A stretch of DNA of 64,000 nt from Bin5 sp965218625. Lineage in GTDB: Bacteria; Chloroflexota; Anaerolineae; Caldilineales; Caldilineaceae. The DNA is taken from NCBI GenBank assembly GCA_965218625.1, contig CBDCLG010000023.1, positions 124,001 through 188,000 of the forward strand. Direction: 5' to 3'. This document shows, one piece after another, positions 34,944 to 43,586 of the stretch (within the stretch, counting starts at the first letter, position 1; every line of letters begins with the position of its first letter). The notes under the pieces are model-generated. The model worked only from the letters and a program-made list of their open reading frames with translations, did no database searches and was not told the origin of the DNA. A program made the translations under genes and the position numbers.

Positions 34944-36929
34944 ATGATCTTTTTCCGACCACCACCACGACAGGGGATTCGGCCCGGCCAGGGCGGAGGC
35001 ATGCTCACGGGCGAGGCCGCCGACAACACGCGTGTCACGTTGATGCGCATGGCCACCTACCTGCGTCCCTTCCGACTGCAGCTGCTGGTCGTCGGCCTGT
35101 TCGTAACGGTCAGCACCGTATTGCGGCTATACGGCCCGATGCTGATCGGTCGCGCGATCGACCTCTTTATCGCCAGCGGCGACATCGCGGGTTTGCGAAA
35201 CCTGGCCGTGGGCATCCTGGGCGTCTATCTGGCGGCGGGCGCGGCTTCGACCGTGCAGGGCCTGATCATGGTGCAGCTTGGCCAGCGCTTTGTTTCCAAC
35301 ATCCGCGCCGGCCTGTTCGGCCACATGCAGATCATGTCGATGGCTTTCCACGATCGCAACCAGGTCGGCGATCTGATGAGCCGCATCACGAACGATTCGG
35401 AGGCGATCAACCGCACGCTGTCCAACGGTTTGATCGAGTTCATCTCCAACGTTCTGTTGCTGGGCGGCACCTTTGTGGCGATGTTCCTGCTCAACTGGCA
35501 GCTGGCGCTGGCGATGCTCGTGCTGATGCCGCTCATGCTCTACATAACTGCCGAGGTGACCCGTCGCAGCCGCGCGGCATTTCGCACCGTGCAGCGCAAT
35601 TTGGGCGTGTTGAACACGGTCATGGAGGAGAACATTGCCGGCGCGCGCGTCGTCCAGGCCTTTGCCCGCGAAGAGGAGGTCTTCGCCGACTTCCTTGAGG
35701 TCAATAAGACCTACCGCAAGGCCGGGATGACGGCCGATATAATCACCGCCGCGCTGGGGCCGATGTTCACCACAATGATGACGATCACAATCGCGGCGGC
35801 CGCGCTGCTGGGCGGCTGGCTTGCGATCGGAGGGATGCTCGAAGTAGGTGTATTGGCGGCATTCATCATCTATATCATGAACTTTTTCCGCCCGATGCGG
35901 GGCATCGCGATGCTGTACAACCAACTCCAATCGGCGCTGGCAGGCGGGGAAAGAATCTTCGACGCCCTCGACGTGGAGCCGACGGTGACCGACCGTCCCG
36001 ACGCGCCGCCGTTGGAGAAGATCAAAGGCGACGTCGTCTTCGAAAGTGTCAGCTTCAGCTATGCGGCGGGGCCACCGCCGGCGGCTGCCTCGCCGCCCGG
36101 CGCGGCAATGGCGGGGAGGCGAAACGGCCCGGAACGAGGTAACGGGTCCAGGGGTCGGCCGCAGCAGGCTCCGCAACATGGGCCGCCGCCGGCAGAGGCA
36201 CAAGGCGAGGCAAACGGGGAGATTGTGTTGGATAATATCAGCCTGCATGCCAAACCGGGCGCCACGATCGCGCTTGTCGGGCCAACAGGCGCTGGCAAGA
36301 CGACGATCATCAGCCTGCTGAGCCGGTTCTACGACGTGGACGAGGGCAGCATCCGCATCGACGGCCACGACATACGCGACGTTCAGCAGGGGTCGCTGCG
36401 CCGGCAGCTGGGCATCGTTCTGCAGGACACCTTCCTCTTCTCGGGAACGGTGCGGGAGAACATCCGCTACGGGCGGCTGGACGCGACGGATGAGGAGGTT
36501 GTTGCCGCGGCCAGGCTGGCAAATGCGGACGGCTTTATCCGGCTTTTGCCGGGCGGATACGATTCTCGCGTTTCGGAGCAGGGGAACAACTTCAGCGAGG
36601 GGCAGCGCCAGCTGATCGCGATCGCGCGCGCTGTCCTGGCCGATCCACGCATCCTCATTCTGGATGAGGCTACCAGCAGCGTCGACACGCGTACCGAGGT
36701 ACAGTTGCAGCAGGCGCTGCTACGGCTGCTGGAGGGCAGGACGGCTTTTGTGATCGCCCACCGTCTCAGTACGATCCGCAACGCCGACGAAGTCCTGGTC
36801 GTGAACGATCACCGCATCATCGAGCGCGGCAATCACCAGGAGCTGCTGGACCAGAAGGGCTTCTACCACGACCTCTACATGAGCCAGTACATGCGGGTCA
36901 AGCGGTCGGCTCCCGCGGTCGCCAGCTGA
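34944..36929 (+). CDS. ABC exporter half-transporter, catalytic-site subunit
   Basis: A 661-residue type-I exporter subunit. It has canonical Walker A GPTGAGKTT near residue 446, Walker B LILDE with the catalytic Glu, and switch His in VIAHRLS, but a degenerate signature, FSEGQ instead of LSGGQ (near 549). Paired with the preceding subunit it gives one consensus and one degenerate ATP site. A Pro/Gly/Ala-rich insertion of about 50 residues (374-426) sits at the same point of the ATPase as in the partner. The N-terminal 25 residues are Pro/Gly/Arg-rich. The substrate is unknown; drugs, lipids or envelope precursors are usual for this family. Confidence 0.92.
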   Translation: MIFFRPPPRQGIRPGQGGGMLTGEAADNTRVTLMRMATYLRPFRLQLLVVGLFVTVSTVLRLYGPMLIGRAIDLFIASGDIAGLRNLAVGILGVYLAAGAASTVQGLIMVQLGQRFVSNIRAGLFGHMQIMSMAFHDRNQVGDLMSRITNDSEAINRTLSNGLIEFISNVLLLGGTFVAMFLLNWQLALAMLVLMPLMLYITAEVTRRSRAAFRTVQRNLGVLNTVMEENIAGARVVQAFAREEEVFADFLEVNKTYRKAGMTADIITAALGPMFTTMMTITIAAAALLGGWLAIGGMLEVGVLAAFIIYIMNFFRPMRGIAMLYNQLQSALAGGERIFDALDVEPTVTDRPDAPPLEKIKGDVVFESVSFSYAAGPPPAAASPPGAAMAGRRNGPERGNGSRGRPQQAPQHGPPPAEAQGEANGEIVLDNISLHAKPGATIALVGPTGAGKTTIISLLSRFYDVDEGSIRIDGHDIRDVQQGSLRRQLGIVLQDTFLFSGTVRENIRYGRLDATDEEVVAAARLANADGFIRLLPGGYDSRVSEQGNNFSEGQRQLIAIARAVLADPRILILDEATSSVDTRTEVQLQQALLRLLEGRTAFVIAHRLSTIRNADEVLVVNDHRIIERGNHQELLDQKGFYHDLYMSQYMRVKRSAPAVAS

Positions 36930-36978
36930 GGCGCCTTCCGAGGCGGGCCGCATTTCGTTCGATCGCTAACCCCACCGG

Positions 36979-38223
36979 TCAGGCAACCCTCTTACCGCTT
37001 TCGCCTTCGAACAAGTGCAGATCCGATTCGTCCAGCTGGGCCTGGATTCTCTCACCCTGGGCAATAGGTACGCGCGCGTCGGCCTGCCCGACCAGACGGC
37101 GGCCGCCCGACTCGAAGTGGATCAGTTGGACGTGGCGTCCGTAGTCGGGCTCGACCGTCTCAACGGTCCCCGTCCAGACGCCAGGTTGATCGGCCCGATT
37201 TCCGCCGGCTGTCGCGTCCGCTCCATCTTCGGCCACTGTCACCCGCACGGATTCGGGACGGAAGCCGACAGTCAGAGAACTGCCCGCAAAGAGGGCATCC
37301 AGCTGCGAAGCCGGCGGTTTGAAAGCAAGGCCTCGTCCCGCGTCGAGGAAGCCATCGCGCAGTTCAACATTGTGCACGAGGTTCATCGGCGGGACACCGA
37401 GAAAGCCGGCAACGAATGTATTGGCGGGGTTCTGCCTCACCTCGGCAAAGGGGCCGACCTGTTCGATCTTCCCTTCGCGCATCACCGCCACCTGATCGCC
37501 AATGGCCATGGCCTCGGTCTGGTCGTGCGTTACGTAGAGCGCGGTGATGGCGAAACGGTGCAGCAGGCGCTTGATCTCGACGCGTGTCTGCGAGCGCAGT
37601 TTGGCGTCGAGGTTTGAGAGCGGTTCGTCGAAGAGGAAGACGCGCGGGCGCCGCACGATCGCGCGCGCGATCGCGACGCGCTGTTGCTGGCCGCCCGACA
37701 GGGTACCCGGTTTGCGTTGCAGCAACGCTTGGAAGCCGATGCCCATGATCTCCGAGGTGATGCGGATGCGCTCTTCGGCCTCGGCATCGGGCGCCTTGTG
37801 CATGCGGAAAAAGAAGGAGAGGTTGCCGCGCCCCTCGAAGTGGGGGTAGAGGGCATAGTTTTGGAAGACCATGCCGATGTAACGGTCTTTGGTCGCCACG
37901 TCCAGCATGTTCTGTTGATCGTAGAAGAGGTCGCCGCGATAGTCCGGCTCCAGGCCGGCAATTACGCGCAGCAGCGTGCTCTTGCCGCAGCCTGACGGTC
38001 CCAGCACCGCCATCGTCTGGCCGTCGGGGACGGTCAGATCGACCTGGTCGAGCGCCAGTACGCGGCGGGGCCCATCCTCCTCCCCGGCTCGAAGCCGTGG
38101 AATCCCTACGCCCTGGCCGGGCCGGCTGTGCAGCCCGAACTCTTTGCTCACTTTGCTCAGACGAATGGTAGCCAAGTTGCTTTCCCATCGAGCACGTCTG
38201 GATGACCGATCGCTCATGGCCAT
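36979..38223 (-). CDS. Carbohydrate ABC transporter ATP-binding protein (MsmK/UgpC/MalK type)
   Basis: A 414-residue ATPase for CUT1 sugar importers. Walker A is GPSGCGKST, the Q-loop is in MVFQNYALYPH, the signature is LSGGQQQR, Walker B is VFLFDEP with SNLDAKLR, and the switch is THDQ. A TOBE/OB regulatory tail begins at about residue 270. An extra loop (about residues 33-53) near the start is not usual. It stands alone, without permeases. The LplB/LplC/binding-protein operon at 16.2-20.1 kb lacks an ATPase, so this protein is a candidate shared energiser. ATGs at 38223 and 38217 are both possible starts. Confidence 0.9.
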   Translation of the reverse strand: MAMSDRSSRRARWESNLATIRLSKVSKEFGLHSRPGQGVGIPRLRAGEEDGPRRVLALDQVDLTVPDGQTMAVLGPSGCGKSTLLRVIAGLEPDYRGDLFYDQQNMLDVATKDRYIGMVFQNYALYPHFEGRGNLSFFFRMHKAPDAEAEERIRITSEIMGIGFQALLQRKPGTLSGGQQQRVAIARAIVRRPRVFLFDEPLSNLDAKLRSQTRVEIKRLLHRFAITALYVTHDQTEAMAIGDQVAVMREGKIEQVGPFAEVRQNPANTFVAGFLGVPPMNLVHNVELRDGFLDAGRGLAFKPPASQLDALFAGSSLTVGFRPESVRVTVAEDGADATAGGNRADQPGVWTGTVETVEPDYGRHVQLIHFESGGRRLVGQADARVPIAQGERIQAQLDESDLHLFEGESGKRVA

Positions 38224-38393
38224 TTTACAGGCAGATCCGCCAGCGGGCGAACGCCGGTGTTCCTGGCGGGGCTGAGTTAACCATTTGCGCTGATCCGGTT
38301 TATCGTTGTAATCTAAAATCAGGGTATGTATCGAGTTTTCGAGCGGTTTTCGGAAGGACCCATAAGTTGGCGAGCGGCGCGAATCGGAGCCAA

Positions 38394-40169
38394 ATGGACA
38401 ATAAACAGGTCGCCGATCTATTCCGGTCGATCGGCGAGCTTCTGCAGCTACTCGACGAGAGCCGGTTTGTCGTGATGGCCTACCAGAACGCGGCGCGCAC
38501 GATTGACGGTCTCGAGCAGGACATAAACCAGGTCGCCGCCGAAGGGGCGCTGGAAGACCTGCCCAGAGTCGGCAAGGCGATCGCGGAGAAGATAGCGACT
38601 TTCCTCGAAACCGGCTCGCTTCCTTTCTATGACGAGCTTGCCGCGCAGGTACCGGAAGGCGTTGTGGCGATGATGCAGGTGCCGGACGTCGGACCCAAGA
38701 CGGTGAGGCGGTTGTGGAAGGAGCTGGAGATTGCGAGTGTTGAGGCGTTGCAAGAGGCGGCCGAACAGCAGCGGTTGCGGGGGCTGAAGGGCTTTGGCGC
38801 CAAGACCGAGGAGCGCATTCTCAAGAGCATCAAACTGCTGGAACGCAGGTCGGATGATCGCACGCCGATTGGAACCTCCCTGCCGCTGGCGCAGAGCCTC
38901 GCGCAGGGGCTGCGAGAAAGCGCGGCAGTTGTGCAGAAGGTCGAGATCGCAGGCAGTCTGCGCCGCTGGCGCGAGACGACTGGCGAGATCAGGCTGCTGG
39001 CGGTGAGCGACGAACCGGCAGAGGCGATGCGGCTGTTTGAAAGCCTGCCGCAGGTTGCCGAGCTGCTGGAGAGCGGCGAGAGGCATAGCAGTGTGTCGCT
39101 GTCCAACGGAATGCAGGCGACACTGCGCCTGGTGGAGGCAAAAGATTGGGGCGCGGGGCTGTGCTTCGCAACCGGCAGCAGGGAGCATCTGGCGGAGGTC
39201 GCTGAATACGCGCAGAAAGCCGGCTGGCGCCTCGAAGCGGACGGACTGAAGCCCGAGGGCGGTTCTGGCGCGTTGACCGGCCCAGGAACGGGAGCGATCG
39301 ACAGCGAAGAGGCATTTTACGAGTCGGTAGGGTTGCCGTGGATGCCGCCGGAACTGCGCGAGGGCGACAGCGAGGTCGCCGCCGCCCTGCGCGGCGAGCT
39401 GCCCCGGCTAATCGAAACGCGCCATATCCTGGGCGAGTTACACGGCCACTCGACCTGGAGCGATGGCAAGGCTTCGGTAGCGGAGATGGCGGAGGCCGCG
39501 CGGCGCAAGGGCTCCCGTTACTGGGCAGTGACGGACCACAGCATCGGGCTGGGTGTAACCGGCGGCGTGGACGGCGAAGCGCTCGTGGCGCAACGACGCG
39601 AGATCGACGCGGTCAACGCGCGATACGCGGCCGAAGGGGTCGATTTCCGGCTGATTCAGGGCACAGAGGTCGAGGTGTTGGGCGACGGGGCGCTGGGCCT
39701 GCCGGATGACGTACTGGGGACGCTGGACATTGTAGTCGCCAGCATTCACATTGGCCTGCGCCAGGAGCGGGAACGCATCACTGAACGCTGCCTGAACGCG
39801 ATCCACAATCCACACGTGGATGTAATAGGCCACCCGACGGGCCGGCTGCTGGGCCGGCGTCCGCCGTCGGAGATCGATATGGAAGTCGTGATGCGGGCGT
39901 GCGCCGAAACGGGGACGGCGATCGAGATCAATGCCAACCCGGCCCGGCTCGATATGTCGGCTGAACACGCGCGGCGGGCGGCTGCGCATGGCTGCAAGAT
40001 CGTAATCAACACCGATGCTCACAGCGTCAGTCAACTCGACCTGATGCCTTACGGCATTCATACCGCGAGGCGGGCCTGGCTAGGCCCGGCAGACGTGATG
40101 AATAGTCGACCGCTCGATGACCTGCTTGGACTGCTGAAGAGGAATAGATCCGGGAGGTGCACAAAGTGA
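38394..40169 (+). CDS. polX: PolX-family protein with intact PHP exonuclease and degenerate polymerase domain
   Basis: A 591-residue protein with the bacterial PolX layout: helical 8-kDa-like and HhH regions (1-155), a Pol-beta-like palm (160-330) and a PHP phosphoesterase (340-580). The PHP metal motifs look intact: ELHGHSTWSDG, VTDHS, GTEVEV, SIHIG, DVIGHPTGR and NTDAHS. In the palm, the usual DxD after 'GSxRR' reads GEIRLL (Glu198, Arg200). The third Asp, of the 'VDFR' type, is Thr243 in ATLRLV. All three polymerase carboxylates are thus altered, predicting nuclease without polymerase activity. ATG 38394 follows CGGAG. The stop overlaps the next start (GTGA). Confidence 0.9.
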   Translation: MDNKQVADLFRSIGELLQLLDESRFVVMAYQNAARTIDGLEQDINQVAAEGALEDLPRVGKAIAEKIATFLETGSLPFYDELAAQVPEGVVAMMQVPDVGPKTVRRLWKELEIASVEALQEAAEQQRLRGLKGFGAKTEERILKSIKLLERRSDDRTPIGTSLPLAQSLAQGLRESAAVVQKVEIAGSLRRWRETTGEIRLLAVSDEPAEAMRLFESLPQVAELLESGERHSSVSLSNGMQATLRLVEAKDWGAGLCFATGSREHLAEVAEYAQKAGWRLEADGLKPEGGSGALTGPGTGAIDSEEAFYESVGLPWMPPELREGDSEVAAALRGELPRLIETRHILGELHGHSTWSDGKASVAEMAEAARRKGSRYWAVTDHSIGLGVTGGVDGEALVAQRREIDAVNARYAAEGVDFRLIQGTEVEVLGDGALGLPDDVLGTLDIVVASIHIGLRQERERITERCLNAIHNPHVDVIGHPTGRLLGRRPPSEIDMEVVMRACAETGTAIEINANPARLDMSAEHARRAAAHGCKIVINTDAHSVSQLDLMPYGIHTARRAWLGPADVMNSRPLDDLLGLLKRNRSGRCTK

Positions 40170-41353
40170 CCGATGACGCCAAGCGTCCGGAGCTCGAACC
40201 GGAGATGGACGAACCGGTCTTCAGACCGGATGACGCAAACCCCGAGCAGTCAGAACCAGGCTTTGTTCAGGACGCGACATCCGGACAGACTGAGGACTGG
40301 GATACGGACGCGCCCGGACGGGAGGATTTCTCAGAAGGCGAACCGGCGTTCGGTGAACCGGTTTTCTCTGCGGATGAGCACGCTCCGGAGCCGGCAGAAC
40401 GAGTGTTTTCCCCTGACCCGGAACCGGAAGCGCCAAGTAACTTCCAGGCCGAGTCGCCAGGATCGCCAGAACCGGATTTTGGCGCAGAATCCGACACCAT
40501 CCAGGACGCTGACTTTCGGACTGTGCCGGACGCAGCCGAACCCCATTTCGGGCTGGAAGGAGAAGAGGCTGTTTCCCTGCAAGATGAGATGTACCAGGAG
40601 CCGCCCGAATCAACCGGCGGGCCCTCCTCAGCAGAGACTCCGGATTTCGACGATTTCACGGAAGATGAACCAGCCTTTGGACCGGCCTTGGAGGCAGATG
40701 CACATGACGAGGCCGCTTCCGATGAGGAAGGGACCGCATCGGCAGGCTGGGTGAATATCTCGCCTGACTCCGGGATGTCGGTCGAGCCGATTCCCGAAAA
40801 AGAGTATACCCTATTCGACGAAACGCCCGCCGCCGAAGTCGCGATGACGCCGCCGCCGCGCCGCAAGCTCGGCCGCACCGGGCCTGTCTGGGTGCTGGGC
40901 GGCATCGTGCTCGTTATCGTCGCGGGGCTTGTGTGGCTGGCTGTCTCACGGCTGACGGGGCCGCCGGAGGAAGTCGCGCAGGAGGTAGCTGAACCGACCG
41001 TGGAGGAGGTGGAAGAGGCGACGCCGACTTCACCGCCGACGACGGCGACCCCCGAGCCGCAGCCCGAGCCGACTCGAGTCCTGCTGCCTGTTCTGAGCAA
41101 TGTCATCGTTGCCGGCACCGAGGGGCAAGGTGTAATGTTGCGACAGGAACCGAATGTTAACGGCACGTTCGTCACAATTATCACAGAGGGGGAACAGGCA
41201 ATCGTCCTGGAACCGGAACCGGCGGACGAGAAGTACCCTGTCGATGCCGATGGCTTCCTGTGGTACCGCATACGGGTACCCGGCCAAGTGGACGGGGACG
41301 GGAATCCCCTCGCCGGCTGGAGTGCGTCAAATTTCTTCATCATGGATGAATAA
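40166..41353 (+). CDS. Acidic membrane-anchored protein with C-terminal SH3-like domain
   Basis: A 395-residue protein of unknown function. Residues 1 to about 220 are a strongly acidic, disordered region with repeated Phe-containing motifs (EPVFRPDD, EPAFGEPVFSADE, ERVFSPDPE, EPAFGPALE). A basic stop (PPPRRKLGR) and one transmembrane helix (about 240-262) follow, then a Pro/Thr linker and an SH3b-like domain (about 305-395, VMLRQEPNVNG to WYRIRVPGQ and GWSASNFF). The topology puts the acidic part inside and SH3 outside. The start is GTG 40166, overlapping the polX stop, with GGGAGG eight bases upstream. The domain might bind cell wall or another surface ligand. Confidence 0.7.
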   Translation: MTDDAKRPELEPEMDEPVFRPDDANPEQSEPGFVQDATSGQTEDWDTDAPGREDFSEGEPAFGEPVFSADEHAPEPAERVFSPDPEPEAPSNFQAESPGSPEPDFGAESDTIQDADFRTVPDAAEPHFGLEGEEAVSLQDEMYQEPPESTGGPSSAETPDFDDFTEDEPAFGPALEADAHDEAASDEEGTASAGWVNISPDSGMSVEPIPEKEYTLFDETPAAEVAMTPPPRRKLGRTGPVWVLGGIVLVIVAGLVWLAVSRLTGPPEEVAQEVAEPTVEEVEEATPTSPPTTATPEPQPEPTRVLLPVLSNVIVAGTEGQGVMLRQEPNVNGTFVTIITEGEQAIVLEPEPADEKYPVDADGFLWYRIRVPGQVDGDGNPLAGWSASNFFIMDE

Positions 41354-41415
41354 TGACATATCTTTCGCATAGACATCAAAAGTTTCAACATTTCAACAAC
41401 CTACATAACCGCCGC

Positions 41416-41421
41416 TATCCT
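41416..41421 (+). promoter_or_regulatory. -10-like element of ligA, leaderless arrangement
   Basis: TATCCT at 41416-41421 ends five bases before ATG 41427, and there is no Shine-Dalgarno in the spacer. Transcription would begin at or next to the start codon. Confidence 0.4.
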
Positions 41422-41426
41422 CTTCA

Positions 41427-43505
41427 ATGGAAAAGACTCAAGAGCGGGTCGAAGACCTGCGCCATCTGATACTGCATCACCAGCACCGATACTACGTTCT
41501 CGACGATCCTGAGATCAACGATGCCGAATTTGACGCGCTCTTGCGCGAGCTGCAATCGCTGGAAGAGGAGAACCCGGAACTGTCCGACCCGAACAGCCCG
41601 ACGGTGCGCGTCGGCGGCGCGGTCGCTGAGCGGTTCGAAAAGGTGGAGCACCAGGTACCCGTATTGAGCCTTGCCAACGCTTTCGGTGAGGAGGACCTTC
41701 GCAGGTGGCGTGAGCGGGTCGTGCGTCTGCTGCCGGAGGATGAGCAGGCGGACCTCGCATACGTCGTCGAGCCGAAGTTTGACGGCCTGACGGTGGTCCT
41801 CCACTACGAGGACGGCCGTTTTTCGCTGGGCGCGACGCGCGGGGACGGCGAAATTGGGGAGAATATCACGCCCAACCTGAGGACGGTGCATCAGCTGCCG
41901 TTGCAGATTCCTGTGGAGGGCCAGGCCGGGGGAGTCGCGGAAGCATCGCTTTCTGCACCGCGGCGTCTGATCCTGCGCGGAGAAGTCTACGTGGAGGAGG
42001 AGGCGTTTTCGGCGTTCAACCGGTCGCAGGAGGAGAAGGGGGAGCGTACCTACGCCAACCCGCGCAATTTCGCGGCCGGCTCGCTGCGCCTGCTCGACAG
42101 CAGTATCAGCGCCGGGCGGCCATTGAAGCTGTGGGCCTACCAGACTTTCTTGATTGAAGGGGGCGGCGATGCGCCGCACTCGCATTGGGAGTCGCTCGAT
42201 CGCTTGAGGGCTTACGGCTTCCCCGTCTGTGTCGCTTCGCGGCGGTTCAACGACGAGGAGTGGGAGGAACTGGTCCAATTCGTCTCAGACTGGAATGAGC
42301 TCCGCGAGCGTCTGCCCTATGAGTTGGACGGCATGGTCGTCAAAGTGGATAGTCTCGACGACCAGGAGTTGTTGGGCTTCACCGGCAAGGATCCGCGCTG
42401 GGCAGTCGCCTTCAAGACGGGCGGTGAAGAGGCGACAACGAAACTCCTGGACATCGGTGTGAAGGTCGGGCGTACTGGTGCGATCACGCCGAACGCTGTC
42501 CTCGAACCCGTGCCCATCGGCGGCGTGACCGTCCAGGCCGCTACGTTACACAATGCCGATTACGTTGATGAGCTGGACATTCGCATCGGCGACACGGTCC
42601 TGGTGAAGCGGGCCGGCGATGTCATTCCCAAAGTACTCCGCCCCCTGACCGAGCTGCGGGACGGAAGTGAAAAGCTTTGGAAGATGCCAGCAGACTGCCC
42701 TTCTTGCGGAGAATGCCTCGTGCGTCCGCCAGAGGAGGCGGCCACCTACTGCCTCAACAACGCCTGCCCGGACCAGCTCGTGCGCAAGGTCGAGTATTTT
42801 GTGTCCCGGGGCGCCATGGACATCGTCGGCTTCGGTACCAAACAGGCAGAGCTGTTTGTCGAAGAAGGCTATATCCTTACCCTGGCCGACGTTTACCGAC
42901 TGCCCTGGGAACAAATCGGAGAACTCGAAGGCTATGCCGAAAAACGGGTCGAAAACCTACGTCTGGGCGTGGAAGAAAGCAAGAGCAGAGGAGCGACTCG
43001 TCTTCTGACCGCGCTTGGAATCCGCTTTGTCGGCTCTGTGGTGGCCGAGCTGTTGATGGCAGAGTTCGACTCGCTCCACGACCTGATGGAGGCGGACGTG
43101 GAGACGCTCGGCGAAATCGAAGGCGTCGGCCCCAAGATCGCCGAAGCCGTCGTTTCCTACTTCGCGTTGGAGCCGAATCGCGTACTTGTGAATTCGTTTG
43201 CCGAACTCGGAGTCGACCTGGCTGCCACGCACGGTTCACGCGCCGACGCGCCCGACGAGAAGACCTTCAAGGGCAAGACGTTTGTAATTACCGGAACGTT
43301 GCCGACGATGAGCCGAAACGAAGCCAAGTCTTGCATCGAAGCGTGGGGCGGAAAAGTTACGGGCAGTGTCAGCAGCAATACCGATTTCCTTCTCGCCGGC
43401 GAGAAGGCGGGCAGCAAACTGACAAAGGCGCAGCAACTGGGAATCCGGATCCTGTCGGAACAGGAATTGCTGGCAAGCGGCTCACAGGTTGTGCAATCAA
43501 CCTAG
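41427..43505 (+). CDS. ligA: NAD-dependent DNA ligase LigA
   Basis: A 692-residue replicative ligase, full family length. The Ia domain comes first (HHQHRYYVLDDPEINDAEFD), then the adenylation domain with the nucleotide-accepting Lys in VEPKFDGL. The OB fold, a four-Cys zinc finger (CPSCGEC then CLNNACPD), four HhH motifs, and a BRCT domain (KTFVITGTLPTMSRNEAK to LLAGEKAGSKLTKA) follow. It seals nicks in DNA using NAD+. It heads a plus-strand series (ligA, TPR, CpXC, cinA, LCP). A -10-like box immediately before the ATG suggests a leaderless transcript. Confidence 0.97.
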   Translation: MEKTQERVEDLRHLILHHQHRYYVLDDPEINDAEFDALLRELQSLEEENPELSDPNSPTVRVGGAVAERFEKVEHQVPVLSLANAFGEEDLRRWRERVVRLLPEDEQADLAYVVEPKFDGLTVVLHYEDGRFSLGATRGDGEIGENITPNLRTVHQLPLQIPVEGQAGGVAEASLSAPRRLILRGEVYVEEEAFSAFNRSQEEKGERTYANPRNFAAGSLRLLDSSISAGRPLKLWAYQTFLIEGGGDAPHSHWESLDRLRAYGFPVCVASRRFNDEEWEELVQFVSDWNELRERLPYELDGMVVKVDSLDDQELLGFTGKDPRWAVAFKTGGEEATTKLLDIGVKVGRTGAITPNAVLEPVPIGGVTVQAATLHNADYVDELDIRIGDTVLVKRAGDVIPKVLRPLTELRDGSEKLWKMPADCPSCGECLVRPPEEAATYCLNNACPDQLVRKVEYFVSRGAMDIVGFGTKQAELFVEEGYILTLADVYRLPWEQIGELEGYAEKRVENLRLGVEESKSRGATRLLTALGIRFVGSVVAELLMAEFDSLHDLMEADVETLGEIEGVGPKIAEAVVSYFALEPNRVLVNSFAELGVDLAATHGSRADAPDEKTFKGKTFVITGTLPTMSRNEAKSCIEAWGGKVTGSVSSNTDFLLAGEKAGSKLTKAQQLGIRILSEQELLASGSQVVQST

Positions 43506-43575
43506 TATGCCGGCCAAGTCGAGGCGAAGAACGCATACGCGACTATCGTAAGTGGCACTTTCGCGGCTCATTCGA

Positions 43576-43581
43576 TAGAAT
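43576..43581 (+). promoter_or_regulatory. -10-like element of the TPR gene, leaderless arrangement
   Basis: TAGAAT at 43576-43581 ends five bases before ATG 43587; no Shine-Dalgarno is present. The -35 position, 17 bp upstream, reads TGGCAC and is weak. Confidence 0.45.
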
Positions 43582-43586
43582 TCAAG

